Shown one piece after another: positions 46,180-58,373 of a stretch of DNA of 64,000 bases (within the stretch, counting starts at the first letter, position 1; each line of letters starts with the position of its first letter). A model generated the notes under the pieces. It was not told where the DNA came from and made no database searches. It saw only the letters and a list, made by a program, of their open reading frames with translations. The position numbers and the translations under genes are program-made. The stretch is from Oscheius dolichura (Eukaryota; Nematoda; Chromadorea; Rhabditida; Rhabditidae): contig OW051494.1 of the NCBI GenBank assembly GCA_932521035.1, forward strand, positions 6,620,001 through 6,684,000, in the 5' to 3' direction.

Positions 46180-47257
46180 CTACGATCTCTGAAGCTCTTT
46201 GACAGTTCCATCATGATTTGCGAAATACACGCTATTCACAACATCAATAAACAGTCCAGTTTCTACAACACCCGGTAGATTTGCCAGCTGAACGTGAGTA
46301 TCTCTCCAGTTCTTCTTTCCTTGTTTTTCAAAAGACTAAATAGATATGATGCAATCTAAGGTAAACTAACCCAGTCAATTATATAATTATTATTATCTGT
46401 AACAACAGGGCCGCATTTTTTAGTAGCCATCCGAATTTGTGCAGATCCACCAAAAAGACGAGGAATTGACTTGAGTAGAGGCTGTGCAGCAAAGGGGAGG
46501 ATTTCAATTGGCACGCAATCATAGTGCTCGCCAAGATTCACCGATTCTTTTGAACTATCGGCAATAACCTAAGAAATAAGAATATCTTTGAAGAATTATG
46601 AAACTAACAAAGAATTTAGCAGAGGCGTTTTGGACAATCTTTTCCCGAGCCAAGCAGCCGCCTCCGCCCTTTATGCAAATGAATTCGGAATCAACCTGAA
46701 CATTTATTTTAGGAGGAAACACTTCCAAACCTCATCAGCTCCATCTATACACACATCAAGCTCCGGAGTAGCATCTAAATCAGAAATTGGCAGGCCTGCT
46801 TCAATAAGCCATTGTTTTGTCTAGAATATATAAGATTTACATCTGACAAATTACCTGAATGCTTGTAGGTATGCATACGATGTTTTGAAGCTTTCCTGTT
46901 TTATAAGATTCTTCCAGAAATTTTACAAAATATCTGAAAAAAACTAAAATGGGAAGGTTAAAATTCTAACTCACCTCACTGTACTTCCGGAACCAACCCC
47001 TATACGGCACCCATCGCTGACGTTTTTATCTCCACAAGAATAGGCCGCCTAAAGTATTGGTTACTTTGACCATGTGTAAATTTTTGATTATAGAAAAACA
47101 CTTCAACCAATGTTATATATGCCAAAAAAAACACACTTTTACTTACATACCGATTTTCGAGCCTAAAAACTTGCTTTTTGTTCTGAAATTCTGCTGATGA
47201 AACGCAAACCTGCCGTTTTGCTGCCTCTTTCGGTGACAGTTCCTTCACATTACACAT
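46180..47257 (-). CDS. RPIA: ribose-5-phosphate isomerase A
   Basis: Interconverts ribose-5-phosphate and ribulose-5-phosphate in the non-oxidative pentose phosphate pathway. ATG at 47257 (MCNVKELSPKEAAKRQ) joins, via a tiny exon ARKS, to AAYSCGDKNVSDGCRIGVGS, with the GSGST substrate-binding motif. Next come IVCIPTSIQ, DLDATPELDVCIDGADEVDS (active-site DGADEVD), FICIKGGGGCLAREKI (KGGGG), VIADSSK and GPVVTDNNNYIIDW. LPGVVETGLFIDVVNSVYFA is the conserved C-terminal block, ending at TAG 46180. All family motifs are present. It lies 70 bp tail-to-tail from cutC, so their 3' UTRs probably overlap. Confidence 0.94.
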
Positions 47258-47856
47258 TCTTCTGGTAGAAAATACGAGAACACGGTTGATTAGTGACAGC
47301 TGAAAAACTAGAATTTATGGAGAACTTGAACAGATTGAAAAAAGTACAGAGGAAGGGAGTAAAATGATAAGAAGTGCGTGCCCCGACCAGACAGGCCACA
47401 TGTGACGAACGCAAGCTGCCCTTTACTTTCGGACAATAGGAGACTGGTTGTACTATGAGAGAGCCGAGATATTTTTGAAATCGTCGGCAACTTCAAGGGT
47501 AAACATCGAAATAAACAACAGACCAAACACGCGGCCCAATCGATAGCATCACCAAGCAAAGGATGTTCTTTTTATTAGAAAAACAAAGCATCTGAACTTC
47601 TGCTCAGTATAAAGCACCTTCAATAATTAACAACGTATTCGGATAACCTACGATAAGATTAGATCATTGTGACTATAAAAACAAAAGGAAACCGCGTACG
47701 GGGCAGTAGAACTGAACGAGAGAAAAAGGAGCACTTTACATGGCGCATGGGCACTTTTTGTGACACAAAAAAGACAATTGGGCATATGAAATGATGGGTA
47801 AAGGCAAAATAAATTGAGCAATTTCAATATTTGTAAACATTTGGGGAAAGGGATTT
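47258..47856. other. intergenic, integrin 3' flank and RPIA upstream
   Basis: AT-rich spacer between two minus-strand genes. Nothing supported beyond putative polyadenylation sequences for the integrin gene. Confidence 0.45.
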
Positions 47857-50748
47857 TCAGAGGCCTTTCTTCCCCGCGTAGGCTGGATTCTGGAAGGTCG
47901 TCGTGGCTTGTTTATAGATGGGATTCTCATTCTGAAATAGAATTTATTTTATAAAAAGGAAGGGCTACTTACAGTATCCCATTGTGGGTTGAGCTGCTGC
48001 TGAGCGAAGCTGGCATACTCTCGTCGATCATGGATGATGGTGAGCAGTTTCCAGACAAGGAGGAGGATGATGCCGAGGATGACAATTCCGGCAATGACAC
48101 CCAACACGATGGCGAGGACGGGCACCGGCGGGGGACAATCCTTGTGCTCCTTGACCCAGACGGTGGCGTTGTCGGTGGCCTCGTCGTAGAAGTACTGGTA
48201 GTAGAAGGTGCAGTCGTCGGCTGGGTCGACAAACTGGCACGGAGTCGTCTCATTCATAACTGAACTGGGGTTGGAGGGGGCCGGGGCATGCGCCTACCTG
48301 GGAGTTCCTTGACGGTGATCATGGTGAACTGTTCGGGGCACTCCTTGCACTTCTCCTCGTCGTAGGGGCCCGTTCCCCACTGGCGGCACATGACGCACGG
48401 TTTGTACTCGATACACTTGGTGGGGCACGTCTAAAATGGGGCATATTCCGGTGGGGGGAGTGGGCCTACCGGGCAGATCTCGCACTTGGCCCCGGAGTAG
48501 CGTTGGCCGTCGGGGCCGTCGAAGCAGCGGCATCGGCCGCAGATGCACTCGCCCTTGCCGTTGCAGATCTTTCCGTTGGCCGACATGCACGAGTCCTGGC
48601 TGATGGGGCACTCGCAGGCCCGGCCGGTCCATCCCGGGGCGCAGATGCACTGGCCACAGTTGCACTCGCCGTGCTCGGCACAGATCTTGCGGTCGTGTCG
48701 GGGACAGTTGAAGTTGTCGCACTCGCAGAACTCGCCGGAGATCTGCTCCTCCGGGTTGGCGCGGGGATTGCACTCGCAGCGGCCACAGTTGCAGACGCCT
48801 CGCCCCTCGCAGATGGCCGACTCGTTCGTCCTCTTGCACTTCTCGTTCAGGGCGGCCGTGCTCATACCCGGTCGGTTGCACTCGCAGTACTTGCCGACGT
48901 TGCCTCCCTTGCACCGGCACACTCCGCACACCATGTCCCCGCCGTGGCACTCCTCCGCGTTCTTCACTATCTTGTCCTAAAATGGGAGGAGTTAGTCATA
49001 GTCAATGGAGAGGTGTACCTCTTGTTCGCAGTCACAGTCACAGAGCACCTTGACATTGACCAGGAGACTCTCGTGGAGGCCGGACGGCCCGATGCGGAGG
49101 AGGAAGTCCCTCTTGTCGACGCAGTGGGTGTTCTCCAGGGTCACCTCGAACTCGACCTCATCGCCCACCCGGATCCCCTCGCAGACATTCGTGTCCCGGA
49201 GGGTCGTCCCGCTGGAAATGGAGGACTAGCTTTCTCGCCGGGGGAGACACCTACTCGAGGCACTTGCTCTTGTAGGTCAGCCGGAGTCCGTCGCTAGCAT
49301 TCGCGTTGTCTACCATGATGATCTTCTCGCTGATTTTCAAATATTCGGAGGCGATCAACTCGACGATATTTCGCGAGTCGTCGGCCAATACGCCGACGGA
49401 CGAGGAAATGTCGGGCAGGGCTTCGGACAACTGGAAAGGGAGACGGTCTGGGGCCGAGAGAGGGACTGCCAAACCTGGGTATAGAGCTCCTTGTTGCTCT
49501 TGGTGACGGCGAAGATGACGTTGGCTTTGTTGGCCTTGATCATCTGGTGGAGGAGGGCGATCGACGGGTAGTCCTGGGTCAGGGTCTCCGTGTAGTAGCC
49601 GTGGTTGTCCAGGTGGCACTGGCCGTCGTTCGGCTCCACCACCCCGGCCAGCTTGCCGTCTCCGGCGAAGTGGAACCCGGCATCCGTCGAGAAGACGAGC
49701 ATCCTCCTGGCACGCTCTCTCCATCCGATGGTCTGCTATAAAGGGATTCTTCTACTAAAAGAGAGTCGGACACTCACATTGCAAGCCAGGGCCTGGACGA
49801 TGGCGTCGAAGCCGCCCTCCGGCGCGTCCAAATTACCGGAGATCTCGGCCTTCTCCACCTCGGCCTTGAATTTCTCCGTGTTCGTGGTCAGTGTCATCTG
49901 GTGCTTGAAGCCGTACGGCTCGGCACACGGCTCGGGGCAGGGCGACTTCTGTTTGTCCGTCCTGGGGTCGATGAACGGCATCAGCTTCTTGTCCACGAAC
50001 GAGCCGAACCCGAGCCGGAAGTTCTTCGTGATGGTTCGCATCCTCTCGGCTGAAAGGGGGGTCGGTGGGAGGAGAGGAAAGGGGGCACCTACCCAGGAGA
50101 TCTCCGAGCTCGGAGAGTTTCTTCTTGTCGTCCTTCATGGAATAGGAGAGGTCCATCAAGTAGTACAGGTCGACGGGGTAGTCCACCGCCTGCCGGTAGG
50201 TCACGGTGAACTGGACGCGGGACTCTGGGACAATAATCACGGCCACGAGGGGAACATACTGGGCCGGATCTCGACGAACATTTCCTGGGGTTTGATCTGG
50301 GTGGCGTCGTCCTCGTTCTCGACCTCACCCTGGTTCGTCAGAGGCGCGTCTTTCTCGACCGTCAACTCAGTCTGCGGATTCTCGATATACGAGGCCGGGC
50401 AGCCGTGTTCCAGAAGTCGCTCTGGATTGTCACAACGGGCATATGGCTTCTTTTGGTCGAATAACTGGGCAAGCATTCGTAGTGGTATGAGTGGCAAAAA
50501 CTTACGGGAGATCCACACCAGGCACAGGAATCGTGGAGTTGGATACAGGCACTGCAGGTGTAATTATCTCGGGAAAGGGAATAACACGGGAAATCTTTGA
50601 CTCCTTCCAGTACTTTTCCAGTGGCTAAAGGGGATAAATTTTAACGACGAGGAAAAGACCAACCATCGCTCGTCTGCCTCCAATCACTCACATCGGCTGT
50701 CCATGAAATGGCTGCCAGAAAGGCGGAAATCCGCAAAAATGAATACAT
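47857..50748 (-). CDS. integrin beta subunit (PAT-3-like)
   Basis: A type I membrane adhesion receptor that pairs with integrin alpha and links matrix to the cytoskeleton. The ATG (50748) opens a signal peptide ([18 protein letters not shown]). A Cys-rich PSI exon follows ([20 protein letters not shown]), then the beta-I domain with the [20 protein letters not shown] (about 50140-50175) and [19 protein letters not shown]. Four EGF-like repeats run from about 48970 to 48480 ([35 protein letters not shown]). The stalk ends before a TM helix ([20 protein letters not shown]). The tail has [15 protein letters not shown], then [20 protein letters not shown]: two NPxY motifs for talin and kindlin. 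TGA is at 47857. Ten or more introns of 40-50 bp. A GC-rich gene set in AT-rich flanks. Confidence 0.95.
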
Positions 50749-52551
50749 ACTAAATTTTGTTGTCTTTTTCCTTCCTTCTTTCACTTTTACCTGTTCTAAG
50801 TTGTACTTCCCCCTCTTCTTGATCTTGTCTTGGTCTATTTGCCCAAATGACCTGGAAATTCTCCATTTTATTAGAAGAAAGCAGAAGGCATGGAAAGCAA
50901 AAAGATATCCTATAAAAATGACGGCCGCATTGCGAAAGCAACCCCCACGGGGACATTTTACACACTGGGTGTGGTTGGCCGGGTACAAGAGGCAGGTAGA
51001 TTGCAATCCTAAATAGACGGTTGGCTCTTTTTCATTTGATGTGAATATATATAGTTATGGTTACATTGGAATAAAATGATATGAAACAAAATAAAATAGT
51101 ACGCTGCAAAAAGCGTGGTGAAGGCTGAATCATCCGCATTTGAAAACAAGAACAACAGTCCTGACGACGGGGAGGACGTGAGTCACAGAAGGAGAGATAT
51201 TCCAAAATGAGAGATAGTGTGTCACATGTGTGATAAGCCAATTTTAGACAAGCTAACCTGTTGTTTTGTTTAGAATCCGAAGTTTTATCATCCAAAAAAT
51301 CCGAAATCAAATCGAGTTCTGTTTGAAACGCGCTCTTGTACACTACCTTTTACTGTTTTATACTGTTCTACCGAAATCAGAAAGAACAGCAACTGGATAG
51401 TTTCTTAGTTTCTTCAACAATTACGTAATGTTTTCGACATGGAATAGTGCGAGAAAGAAAGAAATAATCAGAAGAAAGAGAATAAGGAAAGTGGTTGAAG
51501 CCAAAAGACAAGTTGACAAAGAAAGGAAAGAAGGTGAAATATACACTAAAGGCAGTCTGTAATTATTAGCTTTTCTGAGCAGTTTGTTCCAGATATGTTT
51601 GCCATAACTAGAATATTATTGATTTGTATGAGTTGAATGGCAAAGGTGGGGGCGGGTGGAAAAGAGACGCCGTATGGCAGCTCACTGTGTAACGTCAGAG
51701 AGCAGCGGAGAGCGTGGACACAACTGCTGAGAGCTGGTCAAAAATGACACCCTAACACTCTTGCGAAATGAACAAAGCTTGGGTATATTTAGCAAGAGAG
51801 AAAAAAAATATGGATACAAAATGGACACTCATTCTTCGTTCGGATGAAAATGGAACAAGCAGATGGCTTGAATTGGCATTCCCCAAATGATATAGTCCAT
51901 TTCCAACGGGTATGTCACGGGATTTAAAGGTCTGTCGCGCCTCCGCTGTGGGACCAGCGTTCTTCCGACATGGTCTCACAACGGAGATGCGCCGCGAAAT
52001 TTAAACTCGTTACATATCCGTTGGAAGCAGACTATAAGAGACAGAGATGGGTGGTATATTCCCATATATACAGTAGTCTTTTTTGGGGAGTTATGCTCCA
52101 GTTATGGTGAAATCTGGCATTCAAACAAGGATCCGGTTATGCTAGAGGGTACTGTTTGCCGCAATAGCGTCACTACGGACTAAATTTCAAAGATTATGCG
52201 AAGAAAAAAGATTGAAAGATCTGAATAATATGATTGCGATAGAAAAGACATCGGGGGTGGACACGATAAAAGAGATTTGATGGAGCAAGACTTTTGGTAT
52301 GCATACCAACTGCGACTATTGATTCGGGGTCAGAGGGAGGCGAGAGAGCGAGCCATGGTCAGAGGCTACTAACAGACGGCTATTCGAGTGGACAAATCGC
52401 CACTTACTGCCGTGGGTAACTCGACCCCTAGCTTCTTGAACCTTTTAGTTGGCAGTTTTTCTCCAATTTTCATCTATGAGGCATTAATGATGCTCTAAGT
52501 TGAAAAAGACACGAGAAATTATATTCATACAAGAATCAACAATATAACAAC
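50749..52551. other. 1.8 kb intergenic, upstream of integrin
   Basis: AT-rich region between two minus-strand genes. It holds the integrin promoter and the 3' flank of CWC25. Two minus frames (51343-51032 and 51979-51752) exceed 70 codons, but no splice context or motif supports them. Confidence 0.45.
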
Positions 52552-53784
52552 CTATCGGGTAGTAAACTTGCGTTCCATATAGCCATGGGAGTGTTGTAAG
52601 GCCTTTTTGTTACTGTGCAAACGTTGTTCTATGGAAAGATCGGCGGTCGCCGTATTCAAATGCGTTCTAGAAAACGATCACTCTCAAATGCCTGTAATTC
52701 ACCTGATAAAAGAAGGAGCCTTCTTTTCTCGTTCTTCCTCTTCCTCCTTCTCATTATCCTCCTTGGCTCTCCTAATGTTTTTATTTCTAGTAGTATCTCG
52801 CCATTCGGCGTTTTCCTGAAAAAAAAGACTGCTAGCAAACGAACAAAAATAAGGCGAACCTGCATCTCCTTCAGTTTCGCTGCCTTCTCTTCTTCTGTTA
52901 ATGGCTTTCGCTTATCTCTTTTCAGGGGAGATGGCGACCTTTTTCTTTTATGTTCCGAAGGATAACGATGCCTAAAAGTTGATGTAAAAACACTTGTAAA
53001 ATTACCTATCAGTGTTCCATCGATCCTTAGACGGAAAATGTGAGCTTTCCTGATTTTTGACGTGGTGACGGTCATCCGAACGTCTGTCAAAGGATTTATA
53101 AAAGAAGCAAAAAATATACCTATTATGTGAATCTTTGGGTGAAAATGGCTCTCGCTTTCGATATGTGTTTTTACGATCTTCGTTTCTTTCGGGTGTTTTT
53201 TCTTCAGCGGATGATGTATCACTATCTGAAGAGTCACGCTTCCTTTTCTTCTAAAATTATGTTTCCTGAGCCAATAATAGGTAAGAAACCTTTTTGCTTT
53301 TCTTATCTTTCTTGTGCTTCTTCTTCTCCATCATATCTTTCAGAATTGTTTTAAACTTCATCCTCAGAACTGGATTTTCCATCATTTCCTGCTTTCGAAG
53401 CTCTTCTTTAACCTTAAAATAATGGTTAATTAACAAAAGAACATACTTTGAAGGCTACGAGAGGATCTTCACTTTTAATAACACCCTTCTGAAGAGCACT
53501 GACTTTATGTTCAGCTGATTTTGGTCTATTAACAACTCTAAAAGTATAAAAAAATATAGCACTATTACCATACCTAGCTTTAATTACGGTATCAATGGCA
53601 TCCGGCCTTTGTTCAATGACTGCATCCGAATATTTTTCGAAATTTTTGTCAATCTGAAAAAGTTCAAATATGAATTGAAGAAAGTATTATGAAAGCATAC
53701 CCTTTTTCCCAACAAATAATCTTCTCTGTTCACTTCCGACTTTGCACCATGGTACATCCATCCAATATCCTTTTTATCGCTCAT
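52552..53784 (-). CDS. CWC25: CWC25 pre-mRNA splicing factor homolog
   Basis: CWC25 joins the spliceosome around the first catalytic step. The ATG (53784) follows TTTCCAG and gives MSDKKDIGWMYHGAKSEVNR, then EDYLLGKRV, the family's WMYxG...NREDYLLG signature. Next come a conserved helix (SEDPLVAFKVKEELRKQEMM), a Lys-rich and RS-type region (KKRKRDSSDSDTSS), and a further acidic/basic stretch. An easily missed 38-bp intron near the end joins KKAPSFIR in phase to THLNTATADLSIEQRLHSNK, then GYMERKFTTR: the SFIxxLN...MERKF block is the expected C-terminus. TAG is at 52552. The start lies close to the WMYxG motif, so the N-terminal helix present in human and yeast proteins is missing or further upstream. 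Confidence 0.88.
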
Positions 53785-54363
53785 TTTTACCTGGAAACAT
53801 TTGGTAATTAATCAGTTTGAATTGATTTTACTGAACAAAGAACAAAACATATATCTTTTCACATTGACAGAGAATCGTGTAGTCAAATACCTCACACAAC
53901 AATAAACAAATAGTTCGCCGAATGCATCTGGTACTATTGCAACAAAAAAAAAGACCTCATTGTTCGGTTTTTCACTATCGAAATGAACAAGGAAGACGGC
54001 ACAAAAATCTCAACCATACTATTTCCTTGTTCAGATCCAAGATATTACTCGCTCTTACCATATTGGATTTTGTATGCTATTTTGCATGAACTCAAGCATA
54101 TATGGTAAAAAGGAAATAGGGGCAAAGAGAAAAAAAAACCAGGTCTTCGATAAATTTTCCAAATTTCACTACTGTTCATGGCGATAAAATAAAAGTTTTC
54201 AAAAAAAAAGGCGGGCTGCGGTTTTATGCAAATTTCGGAACAAGATCAGCATGACGACAACAGAGAAGGCCGAATCATCAAAAGATATAGAATTAACAAA
54301 TTATAGAGATTTATTCCCTTACCACATAGAGAAAATAAAGTAAATATCAGAGGATCCGACGGA
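53785..54363. other. intergenic region
   Basis: AT-rich spacer, including long A/T runs at 53940 and 54200. No gene or structured element is recognised. Confidence 0.5.
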
Positions 54364-55736
54364 TCAGACCCTGGTCGAGGGCAGCAGACGGGCTGCCGCT
54401 GCTCGTCTCTTCTCCTCCATGTACCGGTCGTATGCCGCGTTCCACTCGACCAGGAGCGGGTCCTTCATGCCGCCCTCGAAGGGCACCATCTCCATTTCCT
54501 CGGTCTCCTCTGGCCGGACAGTGACTGCCGAGATGAGCTTGGCGGGGAGGGGAAACCGCCAGTGGAAGTAGATCAACTGGAGGGGCAGGAGCAGGGAATA
54601 GAGATTTGTTGTCTAGGGCTCGATTCTTTGGGGGAATTCGAGGAAAGTTACAATGGTTTGATGACTGCCCCAGGAAGAGGCGAGGATAAAAAAGCCGGCG
54701 GGTTTTTCGATGCAGAGGTAGACAACATAGACGAAGATCATGGAGGACGCCCTGAAGTTGGCCATCTCCTCGTCGGCCAGTCCCCGTTTACATCTGAATC
54801 CTTCTCCATTTATAGTCAATTTGAGACCAAAACCGAAAGGAGTCGAAGCACTTGCTCAAGAGGACGATGAGGGACACCATCAACTCGGTGACCATGACCC
54901 CGTCGACGATCCAATAAGCCCATTCGGGGATGGAGTAGGCCGGGAAGAGGAAGAACTCGGCCAACGACGTCTCCTCGAAGTAGAAGCCGATACCATTGAC
55001 CGCAATGCCGTACGCGGTCATCACCAGAGGGGCTAGTCCCTGAAATAATTGTCGACAATTTCGAGAGTTGTAAAACTATCGTAGACATGGAGATTAGGGC
55101 TTTTAGTCATTTGGGAGACATACCGCCGGGACGAGGATGAGCCAGCCGAGGACGGGGCGCCTCGTATTTGTTAGGTTCTGGGGGACGAGGAGAGCAAGGA
55201 TACAGTGGCTGAACAGGGAGAAGATTACCCTGAGAGAGGGGTTAATTGATCTAGAAGGAGGATAACCAGAAGCGGAGATCTTGGAGAAACGGATAGAGCA
55301 TGGCCAGGAGGCGGGGGACCGTCGGTCCCTCGGAAGTCATAACCATCAGGAGGAAGTTGGCCTGGAACGGATAATGGGGAGGGAGGGTGGAGGTGACCTG
55401 GATGAAGAGCTCGTAGAGGGAGATGAACGAGGAGATCACACAGAGGGCGATGGCGATAACCTGAAAAGGGGAAAAGAATCTCTATCTCGTCTCGGCCAGC
55501 CCCACCATGAGATTGGGATCGTTGGGGAAGACGTTGATCCTTTTGAGGGCGACTGTCCCCATCGCGACCATTCCCAAGAGGCTGGTGGCCAAGTCGACGA
55601 CCTGCTGGGTGACGACAGAAGGGGCCAAGGCAGCGGACGTCGTCTGTAGATGGATAGTTGCCTTTATGGATAAGAGACAGACCTTATTCTCTAGGGAGGA
55701 GACGGCGCCCTGGAGGAGGGCGACACCGACGCTCAT
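54364..55736 (-). CDS. multi-pass membrane receptor, nematode serpentine type
   Basis: The ATG (55736) begins MSVGVALLQGAVSSLENK, with a short intron to the first TM helix (SVVTQQVVDLATSLLGMVAM). Further helices are VIAIALCVISSFISLYELFI, PFLQDLRFW..VIFSLFSHCILALLV, LGWLILVPAGLAPLVMTAYG, PEWAYWIVDGVMVTELMVSL and ASSMIFVYVVYLCIEKPAGF, giving six or seven TM segments. The C-terminal tail (EETEEMEMVPFEGGMKDPLL) is cytoplasmic-like and acidic and ends at 54364. Nematode chemoreceptor superfamilies have this layout, but I could not place it in one. An intron join near 54.6 kb is not certain. Confidence 0.55.
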
Positions 55737-56493
55737 ACTGGCAGCCGTCGATGAGAAACAGCGAGAGGTGTGGCTAACGGCGACTGAAACTCACGACGAC
55801 GGTCAATCCCAGGGCATTTCGAGGCAAAAGGGGAGATTACGGTATGTTGTAGGGGGTATCGAGTGGAAATGGAGGAGAGGCAGGGAGGACGGCGACGGAC
55901 TTGTAGCTTTGGACACGCACGCTACTGGCCAAAAACAACAAGAGATCCGGCACTTCCGATTTTCCAGGAGGAGGGCAGAGCACTTCCCCTTTTAATGAAA
56001 GCAATTAGGGGGATCTAGAGAATGTGAGGATACCACACAAAAGGTCTCCTTCCCTCGGATGAGGACCTTTTAGAGACCCATGATATTTGAAACAGTTGAC
56101 ATTTTCCCAAGAAAATATAAAAATGGCAGGAGATGATGAAAAAGGCTGGGAAAATGGAGAGCAAGTCACAAAGATACGTACAAACGAATCGGGAGACACC
56201 GGATTATGAAGAAATGAAGGGATCGGCCAACCGACGAGAAAATCCGCACTCGATCTTTGGCAATGGAGATGGACGGATCCTTTGGGATGTGGCTTGCAGA
56301 AGAGGGCAAGAAGGGGCCAGCGGACGGACTTCTACAGTAAGACTGTCCTCCCCGTCGTTGGGAGACAGCCTCTTCGGGGTTTTTTCTCAATTATAAGGGA
56401 ACATCTGCGAGAGTACTGAGTTTATTTCGTTTTATTTCTCTTTCCTAATCTAATTTTGATTATAAATACAAAAAAGACAAGAGATCGGGTGGA
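55737..56493. other. intergenic region
   Basis: Sequence between two minus-strand receptor-like genes. It contains open frames on both strands but no recognisable gene. Confidence 0.45.
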
Positions 56494-57312
56494 TTACACG
56501 TAGTAGACTACCTCGTCCTCGTCCAGTCCCTCGTGGAGGTGCAGCACTTCGTATTTGGACAGTCGTTCTGAGAATTCCTTCTTTCCTTTATAATCACTCC
56601 CTTACCGTAGCCATTTGGATCTTTTGCTGTATTGAAGAGGACATCGCCGGACTTGTGGTGACGGAGCATACTGTGGACCAGGAAGACGAGGATGAAGTAA
56701 ATGGAGCCGGGCGCGTTGATGATGTGGGACACGTCGAGGACGTTGTTCACCAGGTGGACCGTGTCGAGGCGACTCGTGGACAACAACTGGAAAGGGCCTT
56801 CGCCGTTCCCCCTTTGAACCCAGTCACACGAAATCTCACTCTCTCTACGCCACGGCAACTGGTCAGAAAATTGAAAACAGCCTCTGACTTTCACACGGCT
56901 CTCGCACCCGAATAAGAGATTTGCCTCTCACCTCAAATAAACTCATATGGAGCAGAATGAGCGAGAGGGTAAAATTGGCAAACATCCACGTCAACCACGA
57001 GATCATCAGGAAGATGGAGCCATCCTAAAAGGATTATTGGGGGAACGGGAGGATGATCACCTTCTTATAGGCATTGAACATGGAACAGGAGACGAGGACA
57101 CCCATCAGGGACAACATGGCCTGGAGGACTGGAAGAGGAGGATGAAAGAGGACGCGGGGAGACTCACCCTGCCATTCAACGGCCTCGTCCACGGCCCGGT
57201 TCCGATAAGAGACGACGTAGATGGCCACCCGGATGGCGTAGAAACACGACCAGAAGAGGGAGAAGAAGGCACACTGGCGGAAGATCTTCTTCCTCGTGGT
57301 GATCTTCCCCAT
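56494..57312 (-). CDS. receptor-like multi-pass protein, possibly incomplete
   Basis: The ATG (57312) is 8 bp after a CTAATTTTAG acceptor and gives MGKITTRKKIFRQCAFFSLF, continuing in a TM helix. Further helices are VLQAMLSLMGVLVSCSMFNA, SIFLMISWLTWMFANFTLSL and SIYFILVFLVHSMLRH, about four in all. The tail RLSKYEVLHLHEGLDEDEVV ends at TAA 56494. Four TM segments is fewer than a serpentine receptor needs, so either earlier exons lie upstream (57.3-58.3 kb; none found) or this is a truncated relative of its neighbour. Short introns (40-60 bp). Confidence 0.5.
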
Positions 57313-58373
57313 AAAAGTTCTAAAATTAGGGAATTGAAAGGCGAAAAAAGAGGAGGACGGGTTGCGGAATAGCAAATGACAAACTCCGCGGCCGCTCCTG
57401 AATTTTTAAGTGAGAACACACGGAGCGGGAGAGATTCACTCGGCTGAGAATTCTCATTAATCAGGGACTCTCTCGTTCAGGGAGGGGGATAACACGGGGG
57501 ACACATCATGGCTCATTCATTGCGACCTTTATCCTGTATTCATACGGGGAGGAGGACAAGTTGTGGGGGGGGGGGTGTAATGGGAAAGTAATTGAGCCAG
57601 GAAGCCAATTGGACACGGCTTACTCCCGAGAAGGAAGGGCCCTGTTCCCTCACCACTGACCATATTATGCGCATATTTTGACGGCTCGACAGAAGAAATT
57701 GGATGAATAAATCTTTGATGTCACTGTTTCGGAAAAGGGGAAGGGGGACTAATTAGGGGGAGACACTCCTCTCTGGATCTATAAAAAGTAGAGGGGAGGA
57801 TGGCCGGAAATGATCAGAAGAGGAGGAAGAACCAAGGCATTCAATTTAAGGGGAACCACGGGGAAAGGAGAAATTACACGAGAGAGAGAGTGGCCAAAAG
57901 TCATTGGAGCAGAAGAGGCAATCTGGCTTTTTAGCACGGCAAATTGCCCAAATTATGGACTGAGTGACACTTCTGCACACGACAGGGGACACCCCCTGCC
58001 TGCCCTTTCTGGAAGGGGCAATAACCAGGGAGGAGTGGAGTAGATTGGCCGGAGGAGAGACAAAAGTAGGGTGGCTAATCTGAAGTGGCTTAACTGCTGG
58101 TTCGATAGCTGTTTACGGGCCCCATCTCCCAGCGACACTAATCCTCCGGCTCAATCGCCCTAATGCACCGGAGAGAGAAAACTTTCTGGCCGTGAACATG
58201 CCAGGAGGGGAGACAAATATGGAATTGGACACTCCCCCTGGATTAGGTAGCCCCGTGAGAGACAATCTTTATTATTATAACACGTACTCGGGCAAGGAGG
58301 ACGACCAGATCCCGTTAAAGCACTTTTTATCACAGACAAGGGGGAGGGACAAGAGGAGGAGGAGGAGCACGGG
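57313..58373. other. intergenic region
   Basis: Upstream of the receptor-like gene and 3' flank of the SLC35A gene. It has an 11-G run at about 57565 and a GAGAGAGAG stretch near 57880. No gene recognised. Confidence 0.45.

Noticed and set aside
48503-49297. Plus-strand 264-codon open frame
   Set aside because: It is the antisense shadow of the integrin EGF exons; GC-rich, Ala/Val/Leu-biased composition and no motif.
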